Below are positions 26,897-35,033 of a stretch of 64,000 nucleotides of DNA, piece after piece. The stretch comes from Phocaeicola_A sp963652075 (GTDB lineage Bacteria; Bacteroidota; Bacteroidia; Bacteroidales; Bacteroidaceae). Made by a program: the position numbers and the translations under genes. The number at the start of each line of letters is the position of its first letter. Position 1 is the stretch's first letter. The stretch lies in NCBI GenBank assembly GCA_963652075.1, contig CAVJRQ010000089.1, positions 1 to 64,000 of the forward strand. The letters run 5' to 3'. A model generated the notes under the pieces. The model searched no databases and had not been told where the DNA came from. It was given only the letters and a program-made list of their open reading frames with translations.

Positions 26897-29146
26897 ATGG
26901 AAACAATTTATTTATGTTTTGTCATTTTCTTGTTCGTGTTGGCTGTGTTCGACCTCTCCGTGGGAGTGAGCAACGACGCGGTGAACTTCCTCAACTCCGC
27001 CATCGGAGCCAAGGCAGCCACGTTCAAGACGATTATCATTATTGCCGCCGTGGGCGTATTCTGTGGTGCGGCCATGAGTAACGGCATGATGGAGATTGCC
27101 CGTCACGGCATCTTCCGTCCCGAGCAGTTCTACTTCAATGAGCTGATGTACATCTTCCTTGCCGTCATGGTAACGGACATCGTGCTGCTGGACGTATTCA
27201 ACTCGCTGGGCATGCCCACCTCCACCACCGTGTCGATGGTGTTTGAGCTGTTGGGTGCCACATTCGCGCTTACGCTTCCGAAAATCATCGCGGACAGCTC
27301 GCTCAGCATCGCGGACTTGATGAATACCGAAAAGGCGTTGTCCGTCATCATGGCGATATTCGTGTCGGTTGCCATCGCGTTCGTCTTTGGCGTGGTGGTA
27401 CAGTTTCTGTCACGACTGTTGTTCACCTTTAACTACCGGTCGAAGCTGAAATGGAAAATCGGTCTGTTCGGCGGTATCGCCGCCACGTCCATCATCTACT
27501 TCATGTTGATAAAGGGCATCAAAGACCTCTCGTTCATGAACGACGACCTGAAAGCGCTGATTCACGACAACACGGTGTTGATCATGGGCGGATGCTTCAT
27601 CTTCTTCACCATTCTGATGCAGATTCTGCACTGGTGCAAGGTGAACGTTTTCAAGATTATTGTGTTGATGGGTACTTTCGCGTTGGCTATGGCTTTCGCC
27701 GGTAACGACTTGGTAAACTTCATCGGTGTGCCTTTGGCCGGTTATTCTTCCTATATGGACTACATGGCCAACGGCAACGGCAATCCGGGTTCTTTCCTCA
27801 TGGGCTCACTCAACGGGCCTGCACGCACGCCAGCCGTCTTCCTGATTGTCGCAGGGGCGGTGATGGTCTATTCATTGACGACCTCGAAGAAGGCGTATAA
27901 CGTGGTGAAGACATCGGTTGACCTCTCCCGTCAGGACGAGGGAGACGAGATGTTCGGTTCGTCACGTATGGCCCGCAGCCTTGTACGTTCGGCAAACATC
28001 ACCTCGCGTTTTGTGTTGAACATTATTCCCGGTAGTGTCAAACGCTGGATAAACATACGTTTCAACAAAGAAGAGGCTATCATCGAAGAGGGTGCCGCTT
28101 TCGATATGGTGCGCGCCGCCGTCAACCTGGTGTTGGCGGGACTGCTCATCGCCCTGGGTACTTCACTGAAATTGCCCCTTTCTACAACCTACGTAGCTTT
28201 CATGGTAGCCATGGGTACCTCGTTGGCAGACCGGGCCTGGAGCCGCGAGAGTGCCGTGTTCCGCATCACCGGAGTGCTCTCCGTCATCGGTGGTTGGTTC
28301 ATCACGGCGGGTGCCGCTTTCCTGCTCTGTTTCGTCGTGGTGCTGGCCATGTACTATGGAGGCATGATAGTGACCATCGCGCTGGTCATCCTTGCCGTCG
28401 TAATCCTCATCCGCAGCAACATCCAATATTCAAAGAAATTGAAGAGCGAGAAGTCGGACGACCTGTTCCACAAGATGATTGCCTCAAAGGACAAGGCCGA
28501 GACTTACGAGTTGCTGAAAGCCCATATGGCAAAGAACCAGACGGACTACATGACCTATGTCACGACCGTCTACCAACAGATAACGGACGGTTTCATCAAC
28601 GAGGACTTGAAGAGTCTGCGTCGTGCCGGCTCTACCATGAAGAGCAAGAAACAGGAGCTGAAGAAGCTGCGCCGCCGCGAGATGATAGGCATGCGCCGCA
28701 TCGACCGCGACTTGGCTATCGAGAAGAACACGTGGTTCCACCTTGCCAGCAACAGCACCGAACAGATGCTCTACTGCCTCGTGCGCATCTGCAACTCTTG
28801 CGAGGAGCATGTGGACAACAACTTCTCGCCCATCGGTCAAGACCGCGTGAAGGAGTTCATCCCCTTGCGTGACACGCTGCTTTACCTGTTGAACCGCACA
28901 AAGACTTTGATTAACAACGGCAATTTCACCGAGATTGACGAGGTGCGCAACGAGTGCGACAAGCTGAAAGAGTCTTTCTCACGAGTGCGTAAGGAACAGA
29001 TGAACCGCATGCAGGACGACCATGACAACTTTGCCGTGTCATACGTCTACCTGAGCACCTTGCAGGAATCCCAAGAGTTGATAGCGTTGCTGCGTCATCT
29101 GTTGCGCGCCATCCGCAACTTCAGGGATGTACCCCAACTCCGATAA
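26897..29146 (+). CDS. Inorganic phosphate transporter, Pit family
   Basis: 749-residue inner-membrane protein. The N-terminal part has the Pit signature GVSNDAVNFLNSAIGAKAA and a second inverted GNDLVNFIGVPLAG motif, with helices up to about residue 500. The C-terminal 240 residues are soluble and helical, resembling a PhoU-like regulatory domain. It imports phosphate by ion symport. It is followed 12 bases later by an OprP-like porin. The upstream 11-bp repeats suggest induction by phosphate limitation, unusual for a low-affinity Pit carrier in enterobacteria. Confidence 0.92.
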   Translation: METIYLCFVIFLFVLAVFDLSVGVSNDAVNFLNSAIGAKAATFKTIIIIAAVGVFCGAAMSNGMMEIARHGIFRPEQFYFNELMYIFLAVMVTDIVLLDVFNSLGMPTSTTVSMVFELLGATFALTLPKIIADSSLSIADLMNTEKALSVIMAIFVSVAIAFVFGVVVQFLSRLLFTFNYRSKLKWKIGLFGGIAATSIIYFMLIKGIKDLSFMNDDLKALIHDNTVLIMGGCFIFFTILMQILHWCKVNVFKIIVLMGTFALAMAFAGNDLVNFIGVPLAGYSSYMDYMANGNGNPGSFLMGSLNGPARTPAVFLIVAGAVMVYSLTTSKKAYNVVKTSVDLSRQDEGDEMFGSSRMARSLVRSANITSRFVLNIIPGSVKRWINIRFNKEEAIIEEGAAFDMVRAAVNLVLAGLLIALGTSLKLPLSTTYVAFMVAMGTSLADRAWSRESAVFRITGVLSVIGGWFITAGAAFLLCFVVVLAMYYGGMIVTIALVILAVVILIRSNIQYSKKLKSEKSDDLFHKMIASKDKAETYELLKAHMAKNQTDYMTYVTTVYQQITDGFINEDLKSLRRAGSTMKSKKQELKKLRRREMIGMRRIDRDLAIEKNTWFHLASNSTEQMLYCLVRICNSCEEHVDNNFSPIGQDRVKEFIPLRDTLLYLLNRTKTLINNGNFTEIDEVRNECDKLKESFSRVRKEQMNRMQDDHDNFAVSYVYLSTLQESQELIALLRHLLRAIRNFRDVPQLR

Positions 29147-29158
29147 TGCGAACAGACC

Positions 29159-30199
29159 ATGAATGCAAGATATGTTTTCCCAGTGCTGTTGTCCTGTGTA
29201 TGCAGCCTCGGCATGCATGCACAGGATGACGACAACGCCAAATACGCGGCGGAGATTCACGGAACAATCCGCGGGAAGTATGAGTACCAGCCGGACATGA
29301 AAGCCGGACGCTTCGAGGTGCGAAACGCGCGTTTCAGTCTGACGGGAAAGGTGGCTCCGACAGTCTCCTACAAGGCGGAGATAGATCTCTCTGACGAAGG
29401 GAGCATCAAGATGCTGGATGCCTACACGCGTCTGACACCGGACAATCACTTCAACTTCACTATCGGACAGATGCGCGTGCCGTTTACCATCGATGCCCAC
29501 CGCTCACCGCACCAACAATACTTCGCCAACCGTTCGTTCATCGCCAAGCAGGTAGGTAATGTGCGTGACGTAGGCGCCACGTTGGGCTACAAGTTAAACG
29601 GCGGTCTGCCGATGGTATTGGAGGCTGGACTTTTCAACGGTTCCGGACTGACAGACCAGAAGAACTTCTGGACCCAAGGCATCAACTTCTCCGCCAAGAT
29701 GCAGTTCTTCCTGCCGCAAGGTTTCAACGTCACGCTTAGCGCGCAGAAAATCAAGCCGAGCCTCCACTCGGTGATGATGTATGACGGAGGAGTCTATTAC
29801 CACAGTCGCGGATGGCACATCGAGGCCGAGTACCTGTTCAAGCACTACAGCGACCATTCGTACCACGATGTCAATGCCTTCGACGGGTTCGTCTGCTACG
29901 ACTTCCGGCTTCGCAAGAAGTTCTTCAGTAAGGTGTCCGTCCTGGCGCGCTACGACTACATGGGCGACCACAGCGACGGCAAATGTTACACGGACGGCAA
30001 GGAGGATTCGGAAAACGGAGTGCTCACCACCAACGACTATCGTCGCCAACGCGTCACGGGCGGAGTGACCCTGAGCATCGCCAAGCCATTTATCTCGGAC
30101 ATCCGTATCAACTACGAGAAGTACTTCTATGGCCGCAACTCCATCGCCAAGACCTCGGAACAGGACAAGTTCGTCATCGAATTCATGACGAGGTTCTAA
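29159..30199 (+). CDS. OprO/OprP-like phosphate-selective porin
   Basis: 346 residues with an N-terminal signal peptide (cleaved after HAQ near residue 22) and alternating beta-strand pattern of an outer-membrane barrel ending in F (MTRF). The motif GKYEYQPDMKAGRFEVRNAR and the TIGQMRVPF strand fit the porin O/P family. It would let phosphate cross the outer membrane to the Pit carrier encoded 12 bases upstream. It is shorter than Pseudomonas OprP (about 410-440 residues). A hairpin follows. Confidence 0.85.
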   Translation: MNARYVFPVLLSCVCSLGMHAQDDDNAKYAAEIHGTIRGKYEYQPDMKAGRFEVRNARFSLTGKVAPTVSYKAEIDLSDEGSIKMLDAYTRLTPDNHFNFTIGQMRVPFTIDAHRSPHQQYFANRSFIAKQVGNVRDVGATLGYKLNGGLPMVLEAGLFNGSGLTDQKNFWTQGINFSAKMQFFLPQGFNVTLSAQKIKPSLHSVMMYDGGVYYHSRGWHIEAEYLFKHYSDHSYHDVNAFDGFVCYDFRLRKKFFSKVSVLARYDYMGDHSDGKCYTDGKEDSENGVLTTNDYRRQRVTGGVTLSIAKPFISDIRINYEKYFYGRNSIAKTSEQDKFVIEFMTRF

Positions 30200-30233
30200 G
30201 ACGGCCATCAGCCGGACATATAGTAATAGGTAT

Positions 30234-30280
30234 ACACCCCAACCGGACAAATGCCCACAGAGGCAGTCCGGTTGGGGTGT
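30234..30280 (+). terminator. Terminator-like hairpin after the porin gene
   Basis: Arms 30234-30248 and 30266-30280 form a perfect 15-bp stem with a 17-base loop. There is no T-run on the plus side. The right arm overlaps the first Pho-like repeat of the next promoter. Confidence 0.6.
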
Positions 30281-30356
30281 AACAGTTCTGAAACATCATC
30301 GTAACCGAAACTTATCCTCGCCGTTATGCGAAAGAAACGCCACAGGCCGACCTTTG
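30278..30356 (+). promoter_or_regulatory. Pho-box-like repeats and -7 element before the TonB receptor
   Basis: Three 7-bp repeats start at 30278, 30289 and 30300 (TGTAACA, TGAAACA, CGTAACC), 11 bases apart, like those before pit. The same -7-like GACCTTTG occurs at 30349-30356, within the shared string CCGACCTTTGC. Here the repeats end about 42 bases before the -7, too far for the classical class of Pho promoter, so the evidence is weaker. Confidence 0.45.
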
Positions 30357-30382
30357 CAGCGTAAAACAAAAAAGGATATACG

Positions 30383-33190
30383 ATGAAACAATTGTTGAGA
30401 AAAACCATTTTGCTTGTAATGCTCCTCGCCGTATGGTCGGCCACTCAAGCCGCCATCCTGAAAGGTACGGTGAAGGACAAGACTACAAAGGAACCCCTCG
30501 TGGGGGCAACCATCCAGCTGGTAGGCACTACGCTCGGCGTGGTAACCGACCTGGACGGCAACTATCAATTGGCAAACCTGAAAGCAGGTACATACGATGT
30601 GGAGATTAAGTATATTTCGTACCAGACCATGGTGGTCAAGGGTGTGAAGGTGACGGAGAAGGAGCCTTTCACGCTGGATGCTGAACTGGCTACGGAAGAT
30701 TTGGCGTTGGGCGAGGTCACCGTGGTGGCTCATGCGAAGCGCAACACGGAGATGGCTCTGGTATCGGCCACCAAAAACAGTTTGGTAGTGCAGAGCGGTG
30801 TCTCGGCACAACAGATTCTGCGCACACAGGACCGCGACGCGTCGGAGGTCATCAAGCGTGTGCCAGGTGTCAGCATCATCGACGACAAGTTCGTGATGGT
30901 TCGCGGTCTCTCACAACGATACAACAACGTATGGCTCAACGGCAATGCCGTACCGAGTTCCGAGGCGGACTCGCGCGCCTTTTCATTCGACATCATTCCC
31001 TCTTCGCAACTCGATAACATGGTAATCGTAAAGAGTCCGGCTCCCGAATACCCTGCCGACTTCACAGGAGGTTTCATTCTTATCAACACGAAAGATATGC
31101 CAAGCGACAACGGGTTTAGCGTTACCGTTGGAACGGGTGTCAACGACCAGACTCACTTCAAGGATTTCTATAAGAGTCAAGGTTCCGGTTTGGACTTCCT
31201 CGGCTTGGGTTCGGGATACCGTTCTCTGAATGCGGGCATGAAAGGGGCACTGAATATGTATCCGGGATACGCCACCGGCAACAACCCGCGCATCGATTTG
31301 CTCAACAACGGATTCCACAACGACTGGACCGTGAAGAACTCCTCTCCCGTTGGCGACCTCAAGGTGAACCTCTCCTACAACCATCGTTGGGAAACGGAAA
31401 GCGGACGCTCCGTTGGTTTGCTCGCAGCCGCCAACTACAGCAACACCTACAAGACCTATCTCGACATGGAGAACTCGCTCTATGGACCCTACGACACGGA
31501 CCACGACACGGAAGTCTTTCTGCGTAAGGCTAAAGACAACCAGTACAGCAACGACGTACGCTTGGGAGGTATGCTCAACCTGACCTACCAACCGGTCAAC
31601 CGGAACCACACCTATGAGTGGAAGAACATCATCAACCAAATCAGCAAGGACCGCTACTCGGAACGTACGGGTTACAATGCGCAACCCGACCAGATCAACA
31701 ACATGGAGTACTACTACTCCTCACGTATGACCTACAACACACAGTTCACGGGTAAGCACAACTTCAACAATACCGACTTCATTGACTGGAGCGTGGGTTA
31801 CGCTTACGCCAACCGCAACCTGCCGGACCGCCGCCTCATTGAGCGCACGGACCGTACGGACAACCGCATGAGCATCTATCGCATCAGCCGCGAGTTTACC
31901 AAGTTGGACGAGAACATCGCTTCGGCCAATGTCAACTACCGCAAGGAGTTCAGCATCTGGAATATCAACCCCACACTGAGAGCCGGTGCCTACGGTGAGT
32001 ACCGCACACGTACCTACAGAACCCGTGAGTTCCAATATGCATGGGAACCGACCAACAGCCTGCCCGACGGATTCCAGTTCGACGACAACGTGCAGAGCAA
32101 CGTGCTTATCGATTCCAACTACGGTGCGGACAAGCTCTTCATGCAGGAGGAGGTGGACTACACCAACAACTATGACGGAAACAATACACAGATAGCCGGT
32201 TACATGGGATTGAACATCCCCTTGGGCAAGTTCAACATCTACGCCGGCGTGCGTTACGAGAACAATCGCCAGGAGCTCATCATGAACACCCGCTCCTATG
32301 AAGAGAGCAAGCACAGCACGTTCTACGACTACAGCGACTTCTTCCCCTCGTTCAACGCAACCTATAAGTTGAACGACAAGCACCAGTTGCGTCTGGCCTA
32401 CGGTAAATCGGTGAACCGCCCTGAGTTCCGCGAACTCTCTTCCTCTGTCTACTACGACTTCGACCTCGGTAGTAACGTGATGGGTAACTCCAGCCTGAAA
32501 CCCGCCTACATCCAGAACGTAGACCTTCGTTACGAGTGGTATCCGAACAAAGGCGAGCAGGTTTCGGTAGCGCTCTTCTACAAGAACTTCAAAGACCCTA
32601 TCGAATGGACCTATACGGTAACCGGAGGTACAGACCCTGTCTACTCTTACATCAACGCCAAAGGCGCCAACAACTACGGTATCGAGGTGGACATCCGCAA
32701 GAACCTGGACTTCATCGGACTGAAAGACTTCAGCCTCTCGCTGAACTACGCATGGATCAAGAGTGAAGTGGAATTCGAGAAAGGCAGCAAGGAACTCAAC
32801 AGACCGATGCAAGGACAATCTCCCTACCTCATCAACACGGGAATCTTCTACAACAACACCCGCAAGGGCTGGAACGTGGCACTGCTCTACAACCGCATCG
32901 GAAAACGAATCATCGGCGTAGGCAACCGCTACGGTACGTCGAGCGAAGGCGATGCCAAGAACATTCCAAACTCTTACGAAATGCCCCGCAACACCATCGA
33001 CTTCTCTGTCGGAAAGAAACTTGGCAAATGGGAAGTGAAGGCTTCCGTACGCGACCTGCTCGCGGAGAGGTACTACTTCAAACAGTTTGAGGACGTGACC
33101 GTGAACGGACAGAACCGTACCATCGAAGAGGTGACCCGCAGCTACAAGCCGGGACGGAATTTCAACCTGAGTGTAGGATACAGTTTCTGA
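30383..33190 (+). CDS. TonB-dependent outer-membrane receptor
   Basis: 935 residues. After a signal peptide (ending ATQA near residue 24) comes a carboxypeptidase-regulatory-like beta-sandwich (about 27-105, GTVKDKTTKEPLVGATIQL), then a plug domain (about 125-240, GVSIIDDKFVMVRGLSQRY) and a 22-strand-type barrel ending in F. It imports a bound ligand across the outer membrane using TonB energy. No SusD gene follows; its partner appears to be the beta-helix lipoprotein 92 bases downstream. The position next to Pit/OprP and the repeats upstream point to a phosphate-containing ligand, which is inference. Confidence 0.92.
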   Translation: MKQLLRKTILLVMLLAVWSATQAAILKGTVKDKTTKEPLVGATIQLVGTTLGVVTDLDGNYQLANLKAGTYDVEIKYISYQTMVVKGVKVTEKEPFTLDAELATEDLALGEVTVVAHAKRNTEMALVSATKNSLVVQSGVSAQQILRTQDRDASEVIKRVPGVSIIDDKFVMVRGLSQRYNNVWLNGNAVPSSEADSRAFSFDIIPSSQLDNMVIVKSPAPEYPADFTGGFILINTKDMPSDNGFSVTVGTGVNDQTHFKDFYKSQGSGLDFLGLGSGYRSLNAGMKGALNMYPGYATGNNPRIDLLNNGFHNDWTVKNSSPVGDLKVNLSYNHRWETESGRSVGLLAAANYSNTYKTYLDMENSLYGPYDTDHDTEVFLRKAKDNQYSNDVRLGGMLNLTYQPVNRNHTYEWKNIINQISKDRYSERTGYNAQPDQINNMEYYYSSRMTYNTQFTGKHNFNNTDFIDWSVGYAYANRNLPDRRLIERTDRTDNRMSIYRISREFTKLDENIASANVNYRKEFSIWNINPTLRAGAYGEYRTRTYRTREFQYAWEPTNSLPDGFQFDDNVQSNVLIDSNYGADKLFMQEEVDYTNNYDGNNTQIAGYMGLNIPLGKFNIYAGVRYENNRQELIMNTRSYEESKHSTFYDYSDFFPSFNATYKLNDKHQLRLAYGKSVNRPEFRELSSSVYYDFDLGSNVMGNSSLKPAYIQNVDLRYEWYPNKGEQVSVALFYKNFKDPIEWTYTVTGGTDPVYSYINAKGANNYGIEVDIRKNLDFIGLKDFSLSLNYAWIKSEVEFEKGSKELNRPMQGQSPYLINTGIFYNNTRKGWNVALLYNRIGKRIIGVGNRYGTSSEGDAKNIPNSYEMPRNTIDFSVGKKLGKWEVKASVRDLLAERYYFKQFEDVTVNGQNRTIEEVTRSYKPGRNFNLSVGYSF

Positions 33191-33282
33191 CAACAAGGCA
33201 AACAACCGGCCCGGCTCGCCAGGCCACAAAAGATATTAACTAAAACATTAGATGACTAACCAAATTCTTAAGTAAAAAGATT

Positions 33283-34806
33283 ATGAAAATGGAAATCAAA
33301 AAGATGGGCTTGAGCCTCCTTATGGGTGCAGCCATTTGTTCAGGATGTTTGTTCACCGCTTGTGACGACAGCAACAACGGAGACGACAAAAAAGACCAAA
33401 AAGATCCCGAAGTGACTTATGACGGAACTACCGCTATCAGCAGCGGCATCCTCTTCAACGGAGGAACGCAGTTGGGTAACGGCGACCAGAACTTCGTCTT
33501 CACCGGCGACGTGACATTGGAGAAGGGCACTTACCTGTTGAAAGGATGGGTTTATGTAGCCGAGGGCGCTAAGCTCTACATCCCCGCAGGTACAATCATC
33601 AAGGGCGACAAGCAGACGAAAGCCGCGCTGATTGTTGAACCGGGTGGATACGCCGAAATCAAAGGAACAAAGACGGAGCCTGTCGTAATGACCTCCGAAG
33701 AGGCTGTAGGAAACAGAAAACCGGGTGACTGGGGTGGCCTCATCATCTGCGGTAAGTCTCTCAACAACAACGGTACACTGGGACAGCAGATTGAAGGCGG
33801 CCCGCGCACAAAGCACGGCGGTGAAGTGGCCAACGACAACTCCGGTATCTATCAGTACATCCGCGTAGAGTTCGCAGGTTATCCCTTCGACACCGACAAG
33901 GAAATCAACGGTATCACCTTCGGTTCCGTTGGTAGCGGAACGACCATCGACCACTTGCAGGTTTCTTACTCCAACGACGACTCTTTCGAGTGGTTCGGCG
34001 GAACGGTAGACTGCAAATACCTTGTAGCGTTCAAAGGATGGGACGATGAGTTCGATACCGACAACGGTTTCAGCGGCAACGTGGAATACTGTCTCTCTAT
34101 CCGCGACCCGCGTATCGCCGACACGTCACAGAGCAACGGCTTCGAGAGCGACAACAACGCTTCCGGTTCCACCACTACTCCGTTCACAAACTGCAAGTTC
34201 AAGCACGTGACTTTCATCGGCCCGGCCGCAGGCAACGACTCGTTTGACTACTCCACCACAGCAGACGGTGGCGACATGAACCCGAACAACGGTTCAAAAC
34301 TCGGCAAGTTCCAAGCCGCTATGCAAATCCGCCGCAGCAGCAAGCTCAACTGCGAGAACTCTTTGGCCGTAGGCTATCCCATCGGTCTGATGATTGACTG
34401 GGAGAAGGGTAACTGCAAGGAATATGCTGAGAGCGGTGACATCAAGTTGAAGAACATCATCTTCGCTGGCATGAGCTTCCTCGGTAGCGATGCCAACAAA
34501 AAATACGCTGACGTGCTCTGCACTGGCTACGACGCTGACAAGAAAGCCACTTACGACGAGAGTCAGTATTCATTCTCACACACGTTCTTCTTGAACGAGA
34601 AGGGTTCTTACACGGGTTCCGTAAACAACAAGGTGATGGAGTACTCCGCACTGAACCTGACCGACCCGAAGAACACGGGTAGCAAGTACTGTCCTTCCAC
34701 AGCCCTCTCTGACGGCAACGGTGGTTACATCGGCGCCTTCAAGGATGCCAGCGACAACTGGCTGGATGGGTGGACGGAATTTGACCCTCAACACAAAGAG
34801 TATTAA
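33283..34806 (+). CDS. Surface lipoprotein with predicted beta-helix
   Basis: 507 residues. A lipoprotein signal ends at LFTAC (Cys about residue 27), followed by an Asp-rich DDSNNGDD stretch that resembles Bacteroidetes surface-export signals. The body is rich in Gly, Asn and short strands with ladder-like repeats (TYLLKGWVYVAEGAKLYIPAG, then AALIVEPGGYAEIKG), suggesting a right-handed beta-helix. I recognise it as a Bacteroidetes family found beside TonB receptors, but know no proven function. It follows the receptor by 92 bases and ends at a strong terminator. It may act as the receptor's ligand-capturing partner. Confidence 0.75.
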   Translation: MKMEIKKMGLSLLMGAAICSGCLFTACDDSNNGDDKKDQKDPEVTYDGTTAISSGILFNGGTQLGNGDQNFVFTGDVTLEKGTYLLKGWVYVAEGAKLYIPAGTIIKGDKQTKAALIVEPGGYAEIKGTKTEPVVMTSEEAVGNRKPGDWGGLIICGKSLNNNGTLGQQIEGGPRTKHGGEVANDNSGIYQYIRVEFAGYPFDTDKEINGITFGSVGSGTTIDHLQVSYSNDDSFEWFGGTVDCKYLVAFKGWDDEFDTDNGFSGNVEYCLSIRDPRIADTSQSNGFESDNNASGSTTTPFTNCKFKHVTFIGPAAGNDSFDYSTTADGGDMNPNNGSKLGKFQAAMQIRRSSKLNCENSLAVGYPIGLMIDWEKGNCKEYAESGDIKLKNIIFAGMSFLGSDANKKYADVLCTGYDADKKATYDESQYSFSHTFFLNEKGSYTGSVNNKVMEYSALNLTDPKNTGSKYCPSTALSDGNGGYIGAFKDASDNWLDGWTEFDPQHKEY

Positions 34807-34837
34807 TTAATACAATTGTTTTATCACCCTTTTACGC

Positions 34838-34875
34838 AGGAGGGGCGGCTTGCGATAAGCTGCCCCTCCTCTTTT
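34838..34875 (+). terminator. Terminator after the receptor-lipoprotein pair
   Basis: A 14-bp G/C-rich stem (34838-34851 with 34857-34870, one G-T pair) followed by CTTTTG. A clean intrinsic terminator. Confidence 0.85.
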
Positions 34876-34975
34876 GTGTGACAGTCCCCACTTTGCCATA
34901 GAGCCATCGTCATATTGAGAGAGGAGTAATCCTACTTTTTCTTATGACACAGGGATATAAATCGTGATTTATGTC

Positions 34976-34983
34976 TATATTTG
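34976..34983 (+). promoter_or_regulatory. -7 promoter element of the GH127 gene
   Basis: TATATTTG, exact TAnnTTTG, 51 bases before ATG 35034. Confidence 0.55.
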
Positions 34984-35033
34984 CCACACGGTATTGCAAC
35001 CTTAATTGAAAAACATACAAAACCTTGGAATCT

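Noticed and set aside
31721..33229. 502-codon open frame opposite the TonB receptor
   Set aside because: It is antisense to the barrel domain and has no signal peptide, motif or promoter.
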